Positions 17,996-25,946 of a stretch of 34,274 nucleotides of DNA are shown here, piece after piece. Each line of letters starts with the position of its first letter. Position 1 is the stretch's first letter. Below the pieces are notes generated by a model, which saw only the letters and a program-made list of their open reading frames with translations, was not told the origin of the DNA and ran no database searches. The stretch is from Candidatus Cacconaster merdequi. Lineage in GTDB: Bacteria > Bacteroidota > Bacteroidia > Bacteroidales > UBA932. The position numbers and the translations under genes are program-made. The DNA lies in NCBI GenBank assembly GCA_018064345.1, contig JAGHVK010000030.1, forward strand, positions 1 through 34,274. The letters are read 5' to 3'.

Positions 17996-20900
17996 CTACC
18001 TCCTTGTTGATTTAACATCCTTCAATCTGTCACGTAACTGTTCAAGTACGTCATCTCCATCCCCGGATGGCTCGTATCCGTCGCGGAGTGTTTCAAATAT
18101 CGAACGTGCCTGGAGTGCATCGTCCCTATCAAGATATGAATCGCCGAGCACTATCACGCTCTTAGCCACCCAATATTGATGTGGAGTACCCGATGATGCG
18201 AAATCATATACAAGATTCTCCACCGAAGCGAAATCTCCCCGGTCGTATGCCGCTCTGATGAGAAGGTACTTGCTTTCCGCGCCGAACTCATCGTCAAGGT
18301 CGTTGGCCAACGTCTCAAGGATAGGCTTGGCATAGTCCCTCTCACCGACAAACAGGTACGACTTGGCAAGCCGGAATCTTGTCTCCCTGACGGCTATATC
18401 GGGCAAGTCTGAGGCGTTGAGCAGATATGTCGCGTCCTTTATTGCATCTTCATACTTTCCTGCGCCAAAGAGAGCCTTCAGCCTTCCAAGATAAGCTGCT
18501 GTCTTCTGAGACTGTGTCTCGACCGCTATCAGTGCGGTGTAGGAATCTATGGCATCCTGATACTTGCCCAAAGAGTACGCTATCCTCGCATAATTGGATG
18601 TCGCCGCCCTTCCGTACCGGTCACTGCCGCTCTGCATCAATTTCCTGTAAATGTCAGAAGCAGTCTCGAGTCTCCCGGTCTGTTCAAGGCAATCGGCCAT
18701 CAGGAAAGTTGCCTGACGTGAGAGCGAACCGTCGGGATACTGTGACAGGAATCTCTGAAGAGATGACAGAGCAGAGCTGTACCGGTGATTCTGATACGAC
18801 CGTTCCGCGGACTTGAACAGCATCGATTCCTTCTCGCTCTCCGTCTTGAGGTCGGACATACCCATATTGTCGATGTATGCGAGGAACTCCTCAGGACGGT
18901 TCAAAGTGCCGTACACGCTTTCAAGCCCCTGTATTGCATCCTGAGCCTCAGGTGCATACGGAGTCTCGGACACTATCGTCTTGTAATACTCTATGGCTCT
19001 GTCGTATTTCCGGGTCGTCACGCAGATAGAAGCAAGTTCGAGCAGGGACTTCGCATAGAAGGTGCTGTCGTTCTCCATACCGAGGATGGTGAAGAAACAG
19101 CCGGAAGCCTCGTCGCTGCTGCCATTCTGGACATATGCGCACCCCAGCTCATACATAGCCTGAGGGTAGAGCGGAGATGTCCTGTTGTTTCGGGTGACAA
19201 GTTTCAGTATAGAAATCTTTTTCTGAAGATCTCCCGTCAAACCGTGGGCACGGGCAGCCTGAAGAGCAGGATAAGCATCATTTGTAAGGTAATCCTTCGC
19301 ATAAATCTCTTCATACATAGGGGCGGCGGAAGCATAATCTTCAAGCAGGAAATAGGAATCAGCCAGCCTCACCCGAGCATCGTGTTCATACTGCCGCTTC
19401 GAGAAGGAGCCTGCGGCGATATATTCGGAAAAGAAATGCTTCGCACTCTCATAATCCTTCGACTTCAAGCAGGCGTATCCTTGGTTGTAAAGAGTCATCG
19501 GATATTCCGGGCTCCGGTGGAAATCTTCATCAGCGATAAGGCTGTTGTTCAGAGCAATTGCAGTTTCGAAGTCATCTCCGCGGTAGCAGCACTCCGAAAG
19601 CCAGTACCTGACGAGATTGTTCATCGGCTGGTTGGAGCCGGCATTGTCCGCAGCAATCTTGAGATAGTCCAGAGCAGCACGGTAGCCTTTGTTGTCCACA
19701 AGTTGCATCGCACTGAAAAATGCCGCCTTCTGGAGGTTGCCGGAAGATTCGTTCGTATGTTTCTTGATTTTGGAAAGGGCATCCACCGCAGCACGATAGT
19801 TTTTGGAACGAAGGAAAGATGCTGCCACATAGTTGTTTATGATATCCTCCTTCCCACTCTTAGGGAATGTCTTGATATACTCGTCGAACTGGGAGATATC
19901 GGAATTGACATCGAACGAAAGCTTGGCGAAATTGAACCAGGCATCTTCCTTGATGACATTGTCGAAGTCCATATCGGCTGCCTTTCGGAAAGAGTTGAGA
20001 GCCTCTACTTTATTGCGGTTCTGAAGGTAGCTGTGCGCGGTGTAGTAGCAGGCGTTCTGGCTCAGTTCATCCTCTTCTCCCATAACTTTCGAGAAGGATT
20101 CCAGAGCAGAGTCGTATCTTCCCATATTGTAGGAAAGGATTCCTGCAAAATAGTAATCCTTCCGCGAAAGGTCCGCCCCGCTGTTGCGGTAGTAATCCAG
20201 ATAATACTGTGCCTGTTCGTTCTGCCTTCCGATGTAGAAGGATTCGGAAAGGATACGCGCAAGACTGACTTTCAAGTCATTTTCCAAAGAAGGGAAGAGC
20301 TTTGTGCCATTCTTTATGACATAGTCGTAATCCTTGAGCATAAACATCGACTCCACTGCATAGTATCTCGACATCAATTCAAACCGGCTGTCATCCACAA
20401 CCTGCTCGAAAAGAGGAACGGCCTTTTCGAACTGCTTGAGGCTGTAATAGACATATCCGCGGTAATAGGTGCTCGGGACAGTATATCTGGAATAGCTGCC
20501 GTCCAGAATACGCTGATAGCCCTCTCCAGCCTCATCAAAATTACCGACACGCATATTGCAGTACGCTTTCCTGAACTCGTAATCATTCCTCTGCGGACGG
20601 TACACGTGGCCACGCTTTATGGTGTTGAACACGTCAAGAGCCTCCTTGTACTTGCCAGTGTCGAAAAGCCTTGATCCGAGCGCATATTTCACCATACCCT
20701 GCTGTGGCGAGTTAGGATATTTGTCACAGAACACCTTCACCATACCCACCACGTTCACCTTGTCAAGAGCGATGGCACAAAGCACCTTGTACGCCTCAAC
20801 TTCCGTCTTGACGAAATCGTCTTCATTACCGAGAGACTCCCCGAGTTCCATAAAAGCCTTCTCAGCAGCAAAATATGAGCCGTTTATGTACAGTTTCCTC

Positions 20901-21016
20901 GCCGATTCTATCCTGCCACGGAATTCAGAATCCTTGGGCTGAGCCAAGGCCGGCATCGTGCAGGCAAAGAGAAGCACAGCGAAAAGCAGCGATCTGGCGG
21001 TTGTCTTCATTCTCAT
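17996..21016 (-). CDS. Large exported TPR-repeat protein
   Basis: A 1006-residue protein with a signal peptide ending near PALAQ. The mature part is almost wholly helical tetratricopeptide-type repeats from ~residue 35 to the end, with many pairs of the form YxxALxxF and YPxxxxAxYxLGxxY. Such periplasmic or outer-membrane-attached TPR proteins act as scaffolds; no catalytic motif is visible. The stop is 1 nt before the start of the barrel gene, so the two are translated as a pair. The leader contains the hairpin at 21027-21049 and the promoter at 21062-21069. An ATG two codons downstream (21010) is an alternative start. Confidence 0.8.
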   Translation of the reverse strand: MRMKTTARSLLFAVLLFACTMPALAQPKDSEFRGRIESARKLYINGSYFAAEKAFMELGESLGNEDDFVKTEVEAYKVLCAIALDKVNVVGMVKVFCDKYPNSPQQGMVKYALGSRLFDTGKYKEALDVFNTIKRGHVYRPQRNDYEFRKAYCNMRVGNFDEAGEGYQRILDGSYSRYTVPSTYYRGYVYYSLKQFEKAVPLFEQVVDDSRFELMSRYYAVESMFMLKDYDYVIKNGTKLFPSLENDLKVSLARILSESFYIGRQNEQAQYYLDYYRNSGADLSRKDYYFAGILSYNMGRYDSALESFSKVMGEEDELSQNACYYTAHSYLQNRNKVEALNSFRKAADMDFDNVIKEDAWFNFAKLSFDVNSDISQFDEYIKTFPKSGKEDIINNYVAASFLRSKNYRAAVDALSKIKKHTNESSGNLQKAAFFSAMQLVDNKGYRAALDYLKIAADNAGSNQPMNNLVRYWLSECCYRGDDFETAIALNNSLIADEDFHRSPEYPMTLYNQGYACLKSKDYESAKHFFSEYIAAGSFSKRQYEHDARVRLADSYFLLEDYASAAPMYEEIYAKDYLTNDAYPALQAARAHGLTGDLQKKISILKLVTRNNRTSPLYPQAMYELGCAYVQNGSSDEASGCFFTILGMENDSTFYAKSLLELASICVTTRKYDRAIEYYKTIVSETPYAPEAQDAIQGLESVYGTLNRPEEFLAYIDNMGMSDLKTESEKESMLFKSAERSYQNHRYSSALSSLQRFLSQYPDGSLSRQATFLMADCLEQTGRLETASDIYRKLMQSGSDRYGRAATSNYARIAYSLGKYQDAIDSYTALIAVETQSQKTAAYLGRLKALFGAGKYEDAIKDATYLLNASDLPDIAVRETRFRLAKSYLFVGERDYAKPILETLANDLDDEFGAESKYLLIRAAYDRGDFASVENLVYDFASSGTPHQYWVAKSVIVLGDSYLDRDDALQARSIFETLRDGYEPSGDGDDVLEQLRDRLKDVKSTRR

Positions 21017-21026
21017 AAAGGTTATA

Positions 21027-21049
21027 AGAACCAGTTTCGAAATGGTTCT
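21027..21049. repeat. Palindromic leader motif, copy A
   Basis: A 7-bp stem AGAACCA/TGGTTCT (21027-21033 with 21043-21049) surrounds GTTTCGAAA, which itself contains the palindrome TTTCGAAA. It lies about 7 nt after the expected transcription start of the TPR gene. A copy identical at 19 of 21 positions occurs at 25325-25345. Confidence 0.6.
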
Positions 21050-21061
21050 GAATCATAATTG

Positions 21062-21069
21062 CAAATTTA
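21062..21069 (-). promoter_or_regulatory. Promoter of the TPR-barrel operon
   Basis: Minus-strand TAAATTTG matches TAnnTTTG. It forms the left arm of the 10-bp inverted repeat GCAAATTTAC/GTAAATTTGC at 21061-21070 and 21082-21091. Transcription would start near 21055. Confidence 0.6.
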
Positions 21070-21082
21070 CTTAAAATAATCG

Positions 21083-21090
21083 TAAATTTG
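21083..21090 (+). promoter_or_regulatory. Promoter of the ftsE-nth-xerD operon
   Basis: Plus-strand TAAATTTG is the mirror image of the divergent promoter 13 bp away. It would give a leader of ~60 nt before the ftsE ATG. Confidence 0.6.
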
Positions 21091-21155
21091 CAGAGCCGAC
21101 GCATCAAATCGGCAATAGTCTCCGACAAGGTGCGCCTACAGTGTCAATACCTCAA

Positions 21156-21827
21156 ATGGAACAGAGAATCAGGCCGATAGTAGAATTCCGCAACGCCGAT
21201 GTGTCAAACGGAGAAATTGCAGTGGTGGAAAACCTCAACCTTGAGATTTTCCCCGGGGAATTCGTGTATCTAACAGGAAAGGTCGGCAGCGGCAAAACCA
21301 CCATAATCCGCACCATCATTGGAGAGAATCCTTTAGCCGGTGGCTATGGCAGGGTCGGCAACTTCGAACTTTCAGGTCTCAGACTCAAGCAGATTCCATT
21401 TCTGAGAAGGTCCGTAGGCGTGGTGTTCCAGGATTTTCAGCTGCTGATGGACAGAAGCATTGAAGAGAACATGGAGTTTGTCCTGAAAGCCACCGGATGG
21501 CGGAGCGGTGAGCGTATGCAAAGACGTATCTTTCAGGCTCTCAAACTGGTAGGCCTCGCATCCAAGGGTCACAAGATGCCACACCAGTTTTCCGGAGGTG
21601 AGCAGCAGAGAGCCGTAATAGCGCGCGCACTCCTTAACGAGCCGAAGCTCATTCTGGCCGATGAGCCTACGGGAAATCTTGACGACGAGACCGCGCACGG
21701 AATAATGAAGCTTCTTTTCGACATCAACCGCGCCGGAACGGCAATCATAATGGTGACCCACAACCAGTCCATCCTGAAGGATTATCCGGCCAGAGTCCTT
21801 ACCGTAGCCGACGGAACTTGCAAATGA
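21156..21827 (+). CDS. ftsE: Cell-division ABC transporter ATPase FtsE
   Basis: A 223-residue ABC ATPase with Walker A GKVGSGKTT, signature FSGGEQQRAVIARALL and Walker B LILADEPTGNLD. Length and motifs fit FtsE, the ATPase that with FtsX regulates peptidoglycan hydrolysis at the septum. No ftsX is present in the window. A lipoprotein-export ATPase (LolD) has a similar ATPase, but the FtsE call is favoured by overall similarity. The start is the ATG at 21156; an in-frame GTG at 21141 is possible. The stop overlaps nth by ATGA. Confidence 0.8.
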   Translation: MEQRIRPIVEFRNADVSNGEIAVVENLNLEIFPGEFVYLTGKVGSGKTTIIRTIIGENPLAGGYGRVGNFELSGLRLKQIPFLRRSVGVVFQDFQLLMDRSIEENMEFVLKATGWRSGERMQRRIFQALKLVGLASKGHKMPHQFSGGEQQRAVIARALLNEPKLILADEPTGNLDDETAHGIMKLLFDINRAGTAIIMVTHNQSILKDYPARVLTVADGTCK

Positions 21828-22486
21828 GCGGGAAAGGAGATCTCAACATCAAGGAAAGATACCGCCTGATTGTAGAGTGGTTCAGGGAGAATATGCCGCA
21901 GGCGCAGAGCGAGCTCAAGTTCAACTCCCCATATCAGTTGCTTGTAGCCGTGATGCTGTCCGCCCAATGTACGGACAAGAGAGTCAATATGACCACCCCC
22001 GCACTGTTCGAGAGATACCCTTCCATACGGGAACTTGCTGCAGCTTCCGAAGATGATGTATTTTCCGTCATCCGCTCCATATCCTATCCCAACAGCAAGG
22101 CAAACCATCTTTGCAGAATGGCAGAAATGGTTGTCTCAGAATTCGGTGGCGAAATTCCGTCCGAACGGGACCAGCTCGTCAGATTGCCAGGGGTGGGGAT
22201 AAAGACTGCGAACGTGGTGACTTCCATAATCTATGACAAGCCCTTCATAGCCGTGGACACCCACGTCTTCCGCGTCGCACACCGCACCGGACTCTCTGAC
22301 GGCCGTACCCCTGTTGCCGTGGAGAAGGACCTCGAATCAAACATAGATGAGGAATTGCGGTCCAGAGCACACCACTGGCTGATACTGCACGGCCGCTATG
22401 TCTGCACAGCCCGCAATCCCAAATGCGACTCCTGCGGCATAGCCCGATATTGCCGCGAACACACCAACGCAAAGAACCTGCCCTGA
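21824..22486 (+). CDS. nth: Endonuclease III
   Basis: A 220-residue DNA glycosylase/AP lyase for oxidised pyrimidines. The helix-hairpin-helix motif LPGVGIKTANVV carries the catalytic Lys127, and the catalytic Asp145 is in AVDTHVFRV. The C-terminal iron-sulphur loop is C-X6-C-X2-C-X5-C (CTARNPKCDSCGIARYC). The start at 21824 overlaps the ftsE stop by ATGA; an in-frame TTG two codons upstream is not needed. It lies in an operon with ftsE and xerD. Confidence 0.93.
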   Translation: MSGKGDLNIKERYRLIVEWFRENMPQAQSELKFNSPYQLLVAVMLSAQCTDKRVNMTTPALFERYPSIRELAAASEDDVFSVIRSISYPNSKANHLCRMAEMVVSEFGGEIPSERDQLVRLPGVGIKTANVVTSIIYDKPFIAVDTHVFRVAHRTGLSDGRTPVAVEKDLESNIDEELRSRAHHWLILHGRYVCTARNPKCDSCGIARYCREHTNAKNLP

Positions 22487-22503
22487 AATGATTCAAAGGC
22501 TTG

Positions 22504-23403
22504 ATGAAAGGCATTTTTGAAGAGACATTCCTTGAATTCAGGAGCTACCTGAAACTTGAACGCGGGCTTTCAGCCAACACGGTGGAAAGTTACTGCAAGG
22601 ATGTCATCGGGTATCTTGACTATCTGGAAGACAAGGCCGTGCCGCCCGTAGAGGCATCAGTCGAAGACCTTTCTGGATTCATTACAAAACGGGTGAAGGA
22701 GGCCCGGCTCTCCGAACGTTCACAGGCAAGACTCACCAGTTCCATAAAGGCTCTTTACAAATACCTCGCAGCGGAAGGAAGGATTACCGACAACCCCTGC
22801 GACAGGATTTCTGCACCTAAGATTGCCCCGCATCTTCCCACGGTACTCTCCATCGAAGAGGTTGTCAGGATTATTGATGCGGTCGATCTCTCCAGACCTG
22901 AAGGCGAACGCGACAGATGTATTCTGGAGGTGCTTTATTCCTGCGGATTGCGGGTAAGCGAACTGACCGGCCTGAAAATATCCGACCTCTTTCTCAAGGA
23001 GGGGTTCATAAAGATATTCGGCAAGGGCAGCAAGCAGAGGCTTGTCCCTGTCGGTGAGCCGGCTGTCAAAGCAATAAAGATGTATCTTTCCACAAGAGCT
23101 GTCCATCCTGTCAGAAAGGAGGCGGAGGACGCGCTTTTCCTCAATTCCAATGGAGGGAGGATTTCGAGAGTCGCCGTTTTCAACGTTGTCAAGGAATACG
23201 CGCTTGTGGCAGGAATCCGAAAAGATATTTCGCCCCACACTTTCAGGCACAGTTTCGCCACTCATCTCATTGAGAACGGGGCGGACTTACGCGTTGTGCA
23301 ACAGATGCTTGGGCACGAAAGCATTCTCACGACCGAAATATACACCCACGTTGATTCGAGAAAATGGCAAGAAAATATCTTAAAATTTCATCCGAAAAGA
23401 TAG
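22504..23403 (+). CDS. xerD: Tyrosine recombinase XerD
   Basis: A 299-residue site-specific recombinase that resolves chromosome dimers at dif with XerC. The N-terminal SAM-like core-binding domain (RGLSANTVESYCKD) is followed by the catalytic domain with Arg150 (CGLRVSEL), Lys174 (FGKGSK), His245 and Arg248 (HTFRHSFATHL), His271 (MLGHES) and Tyr280 (IYTHVD). The spacing matches Escherichia coli XerD within one or two residues. The ATG at 22504, preceded by AAAGG, is chosen over the TTG one codon upstream. It lies 17 nt after nth and just before tRNA-Leu. It is a housekeeping recombinase, not evidence of an integrated element. Confidence 0.9.
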   Translation: MKGIFEETFLEFRSYLKLERGLSANTVESYCKDVIGYLDYLEDKAVPPVEASVEDLSGFITKRVKEARLSERSQARLTSSIKALYKYLAAEGRITDNPCDRISAPKIAPHLPTVLSIEEVVRIIDAVDLSRPEGERDRCILEVLYSCGLRVSELTGLKISDLFLKEGFIKIFGKGSKQRLVPVGEPAVKAIKMYLSTRAVHPVRKEAEDALFLNSNGGRISRVAVFNVVKEYALVAGIRKDISPHTFRHSFATHLIENGADLRVVQQMLGHESILTTEIYTHVDSRKWQENILKFHPKR

Positions 23404-23422
23404 CATATTAAAAATAAGTTTG

Positions 23423-23430
23423 TATATTTG
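23423..23430 (+). promoter_or_regulatory. Promoter of tRNA-Leu
   Basis: TATATTTG matches TAnnTTTG and ends 14 bp before the tRNA 5' end. Confidence 0.6.
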
Positions 23431-23444
23431 CAGTCCAATTCCAA

Positions 23445-23530
23445 GCCCAGGTGGTGAAATTGGTAGACACGCTAGCTTGAGGGGCTAGTGCCCGCTATAG
23501 GGCGTGCAAGTTCGAGTCTTGTCCTGGGCA
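23445..23530 (+). tRNA. tRNA-Leu(GAG)
   Basis: Acceptor arms GCCCAGG/CCTGGGC pair fully and A is the discriminator base. The anticodon arm CTAGC-TTGAGGG-GCTAG places GAG at 23479-23481. The long variable arm (TGCCCGCTATAGGGCG) is typical of leucine tRNAs, and the T-loop TTCGAGT is present. The CCA end is not encoded. It reads CUC and CUU codons. Confidence 0.96.
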
Positions 23531-23533
23531 CAG

Positions 23534-23560
23534 AAAAACCGGCTTTCCAGCCGGTTTTTT
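23534..23560 (+). terminator. Terminator of tRNA-Leu
   Basis: Hairpin ACCGGCT/AGCCGGT with a TTCC loop, extended by A-T pairs and ending in a T run. It has the same loop and inner stem as the terminator at 14261-14292. The remaining ~80 bp to the DUF2207 stop show nothing clear. Confidence 0.85.
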
Positions 23561-23640
23561 TATGTATCATGTAAACAGTTTCTATACTGTCTCCTTCAAA
23601 CAAATTGACCGTGGCAGTTTCCTTCAAGAGCACATTGCGG

Positions 23641-25296
23641 CTATCTCGCTCCACCTCCAAAGCCACCGCCACTGAAACCGCGGCCGCCACCGAAAGATGC
23701 AGAACCCCCACGGCCGGCCACAGAAGAAGCAGTCTGAACTCTTGCCACAGAATTGACGACACTGGAGCCCATGTTGTTTGAGAAATACAGGACTCTGTTC
23801 ATCACCATATAGTCGTATCCGAATGTATCTTTGAACGCCTTCGGGTCAATATCCTTCAACTCTTTCGCGACTTTCTTGGCTATACCGTACAAAGAAGCGA
23901 AGATAAGATAGTCCTGCCAAAGGATAACCTCAGATGACTTACGCTCTTCTGAAAGGGTGAAATCGCTGAGGAATTTCTTGAATCCGATGACATTGCGGGC
24001 CTGTCTCCTGCCCTGCTCGGTGAACTCGCTGCTGCCAACGAATCCTCCCTTCTGGAGGCGGCTGATACCGGTTGCATTCAAATTCTCAACCCAATTGCTG
24101 ACTCTCCGGGCATTGGCTTTCCGGGAAGACCAGCGGGAAAATTCCTTCTCCTGCAGGATATGGTCCTCACCGCTTGCCTCATAAAGCATATCATAGAAAA
24201 CTTTCTCACCTCCTTCGAGTGATTCCGCCTTCTGGGAAGAAGTGAACGAAATAAGCAGCTTCTGGCGGGAATCAGTGGACACAGAAAGAATGCCCTCTTT
24301 TATCATCTTCAGTATCAAGGCACTGGCAAAATTGGCCTCAGACCCCATCTTGCCACATTTCGAAAGGACATATCGGCTTGGGAAAAGATCACCATCGAAA
24401 GGCACTTCGCGGCTGTAACCTATCCGATTGAGCTTCATAACTCCGAACATATTCTGGTTGCGGCGGCGTACGGAGGTCATCAAGCCACCCACAAGTAAAG
24501 CAAACATTGCGGCAGTGAAGGCAAGCAGGCCACGGTTGCGGCGTCTCTCATTCTCAAGGAACGTGTCGTAATCACTCTCTTCAAAAGCTATCTTGCGTTT
24601 CTCTTCGAAAGTTCCCGGAAGAGTGCTGGTGGTCGAGAAGATTCCCTTATTGAATCTCGCCATCACAATCACGGACGCGAAATCATCCACAAAAGGTTCC
24701 TCGGTATCAGCCACAATCCTGCCATTGTCGAAAAGCACGCTGCCATGATAGCCGAAACCCCAAATGGCAGAATTGTCAGCGTCAAACGAAAGGGAATCAG
24801 CAAGAATGGTCACCCTTGCGTGCTGCGGATATGGGTTGATGCCAGGGGAAACGAACTGCATATGAAGACAGTCGTAATCGTCAAGAGACTTGACAACATT
24901 CGTCATCGTGTATTCCACGGTGAAGAGATGGTTGCCATAGCTGCCGAGTCCCCAGCACAATTCGCAGCCATCCCGCTTGTAAAGGATTCCGCAGCGTCCT
25001 TTCTTCCAGTCAAAGGAGCGGTCGGTGTCCCAGAAATCTTCCGTCAGGAACTCCTGACCGTTTTCAAAGACACGCAGATCCTTGATGACAATGTCGCCAA
25101 GATTTTCCCGTACGAGATACCATTCCGTCCCTTTGTCCACACTCAAATCCCACACTTCCTTCACAAAGGCGGAACCATCTTCCGAGAGAGTTACGGTCAC
25201 GTCTATATCACGCACCACATGTTCCTGTGCGAAAGACAGTGTCGCACATACCGTCAGGAAGAGTACGACAAGAAATATCCTTGAATAATGTTTCAT
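23641..25296 (-). CDS. DUF2207 family membrane protein
   Basis: A 551-residue protein. The signal peptide ends in LSFAQ. An extracytoplasmic beta-rich DUF2207 domain spans ~residues 22-230 and leads to a membrane segment near 250-275 (LLAFTAAMFALLVGG). A cytoplasmic region follows, ending in a Gly-rich tail (GGGRGFSGGGFGGGAR) characteristic of the family. The function of the family is unknown to me; it frequently neighbours LemA, as here. The ATG at 25296 is chosen because it gives a proper signal peptide, with AGGAT before it. It is the last gene of the six-gene run; the hairpin at 25326-25367 lies in its leader. Confidence 0.82.
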   Translation of the reverse strand: MKHYSRIFLVVLFLTVCATLSFAQEHVVRDIDVTVTLSEDGSAFVKEVWDLSVDKGTEWYLVRENLGDIVIKDLRVFENGQEFLTEDFWDTDRSFDWKKGRCGILYKRDGCELCWGLGSYGNHLFTVEYTMTNVVKSLDDYDCLHMQFVSPGINPYPQHARVTILADSLSFDADNSAIWGFGYHGSVLFDNGRIVADTEEPFVDDFASVIVMARFNKGIFSTTSTLPGTFEEKRKIAFEESDYDTFLENERRRNRGLLAFTAAMFALLVGGLMTSVRRRNQNMFGVMKLNRIGYSREVPFDGDLFPSRYVLSKCGKMGSEANFASALILKMIKEGILSVSTDSRQKLLISFTSSQKAESLEGGEKVFYDMLYEASGEDHILQEKEFSRWSSRKANARRVSNWVENLNATGISRLQKGGFVGSSEFTEQGRRQARNVIGFKKFLSDFTLSEERKSSEVILWQDYLIFASLYGIAKKVAKELKDIDPKAFKDTFGYDYMVMNRVLYFSNNMGSSVVNSVARVQTASSVAGRGGSASFGGGRGFSGGGFGGGAR

Positions 25297-25325
25297 ATCC
25301 TGCAAAAAGATGCCCGATGCCTTGG

Positions 25326-25367
25326 AACCAGTTTTGAAATGGTCCTTGGACCCCTTCAAAACCGGTT
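25326..25367. repeat. Long hairpin between lemA and the DUF2207 gene (includes motif copy B)
   Basis: AACCAGTTTTGAA (25326-25338) pairs with TTCAAAACCGGTT (25355-25367) with one mismatch. An inner stem GGTCC/GGACC (25341-25345 with 25348-25352) lies inside. The left side repeats the motif of the TPR leader at 21028-21048. No T tract follows on the minus strand, so it is more likely a processing or stability element, or a partial attenuator, than a terminator. Confidence 0.65.
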
Positions 25368-25380
25368 TTCAGGACAGGTT

Positions 25381-25929
25381 CTATATTTTCATGGAAGGCA
25401 TTTCGCTCTTGCCTGCATTTTCAACAAGATAATCCTTTACAGCAAAGCCAAGGATACCTGCAACGATGGAGCTTGGGAACTGACGGACGACACGGTTGTA
25501 AGAAGTAACGCTGTCGTTGAACACCATACGGCTCATTCGCACCTGATTCTCATACGTATTGATACTGTCCATGGTTTTGACATAAGTATCACTGGCTTTG
25601 AGTTGTGGATATTGCTCTGCGACTACGTTGATGTGATTCATAGCAGTGGACATAAGCTTTTCCTGTTCGTTGGCATCAGCGACTGAACTTGCACCTGTTA
25701 TGGTCTTGCGCTGTGCAATCACGTCCGTGATAGTCTTGTATTCGTAATCAGAGTACGACTTGGTCATTTCGGCCAGAGCCTTGAGTGCATCCCAGCGGCT
25801 TGCCTGCTGGACACCGATCTGGCTGAGTGAATTCTTGCAGATTTCCTCTTTGCTGACAAGATTTCTCTGAACGGAAATCATCCAGAGCACGATTATCGCC
25901 AATATGGCGATTACAATAATAAGTGTCAT
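25381..25929 (-). CDS. lemA: LemA family protein
   Basis: A 182-residue protein with an N-terminal membrane segment (residues ~2-19) followed by a helical LemA domain. Recognisable parts are VQRNLVSKEEICKNSLSQIGVQ, the AEQYPQLKAS block and the RVVRQFPSSIVAGILGF segment near the end. LemA proteins are membrane-anchored with a helical bundle on one side of the membrane; their molecular role is not established. It lies 17 nt after the soluble kinase and 84 nt before the DUF2207 start, with no promoter of its own seen. This links it to the signalling genes upstream. Confidence 0.88.
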   Translation of the reverse strand: MTLIIVIAILAIIVLWMISVQRNLVSKEEICKNSLSQIGVQQASRWDALKALAEMTKSYSDYEYKTITDVIAQRKTITGASSVADANEQEKLMSTAMNHINVVAEQYPQLKASDTYVKTMDSINTYENQVRMSRMVFNDSVTSYNRVVRQFPSSIVAGILGFAVKDYLVENAGKSEMPSMKI

Positions 25930-25946
25930 TTCTTTATTTATTACAA

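Noticed and set aside
18785-20674. A 629-codon open frame on the plus strand
   Set aside because: It lies wholly antisense to the TPR gene, has no recognisable domain or start signal, and its length follows from the codon bias of the repeats opposite.
22504-23530. Tyrosine recombinase next to a tRNA gene as a sign of an integrated element
   Set aside because: The recombinase matches XerD in length and catalytic spacing and is in an operon with nth and ftsE. No duplicated tRNA 3' end or cargo is seen.
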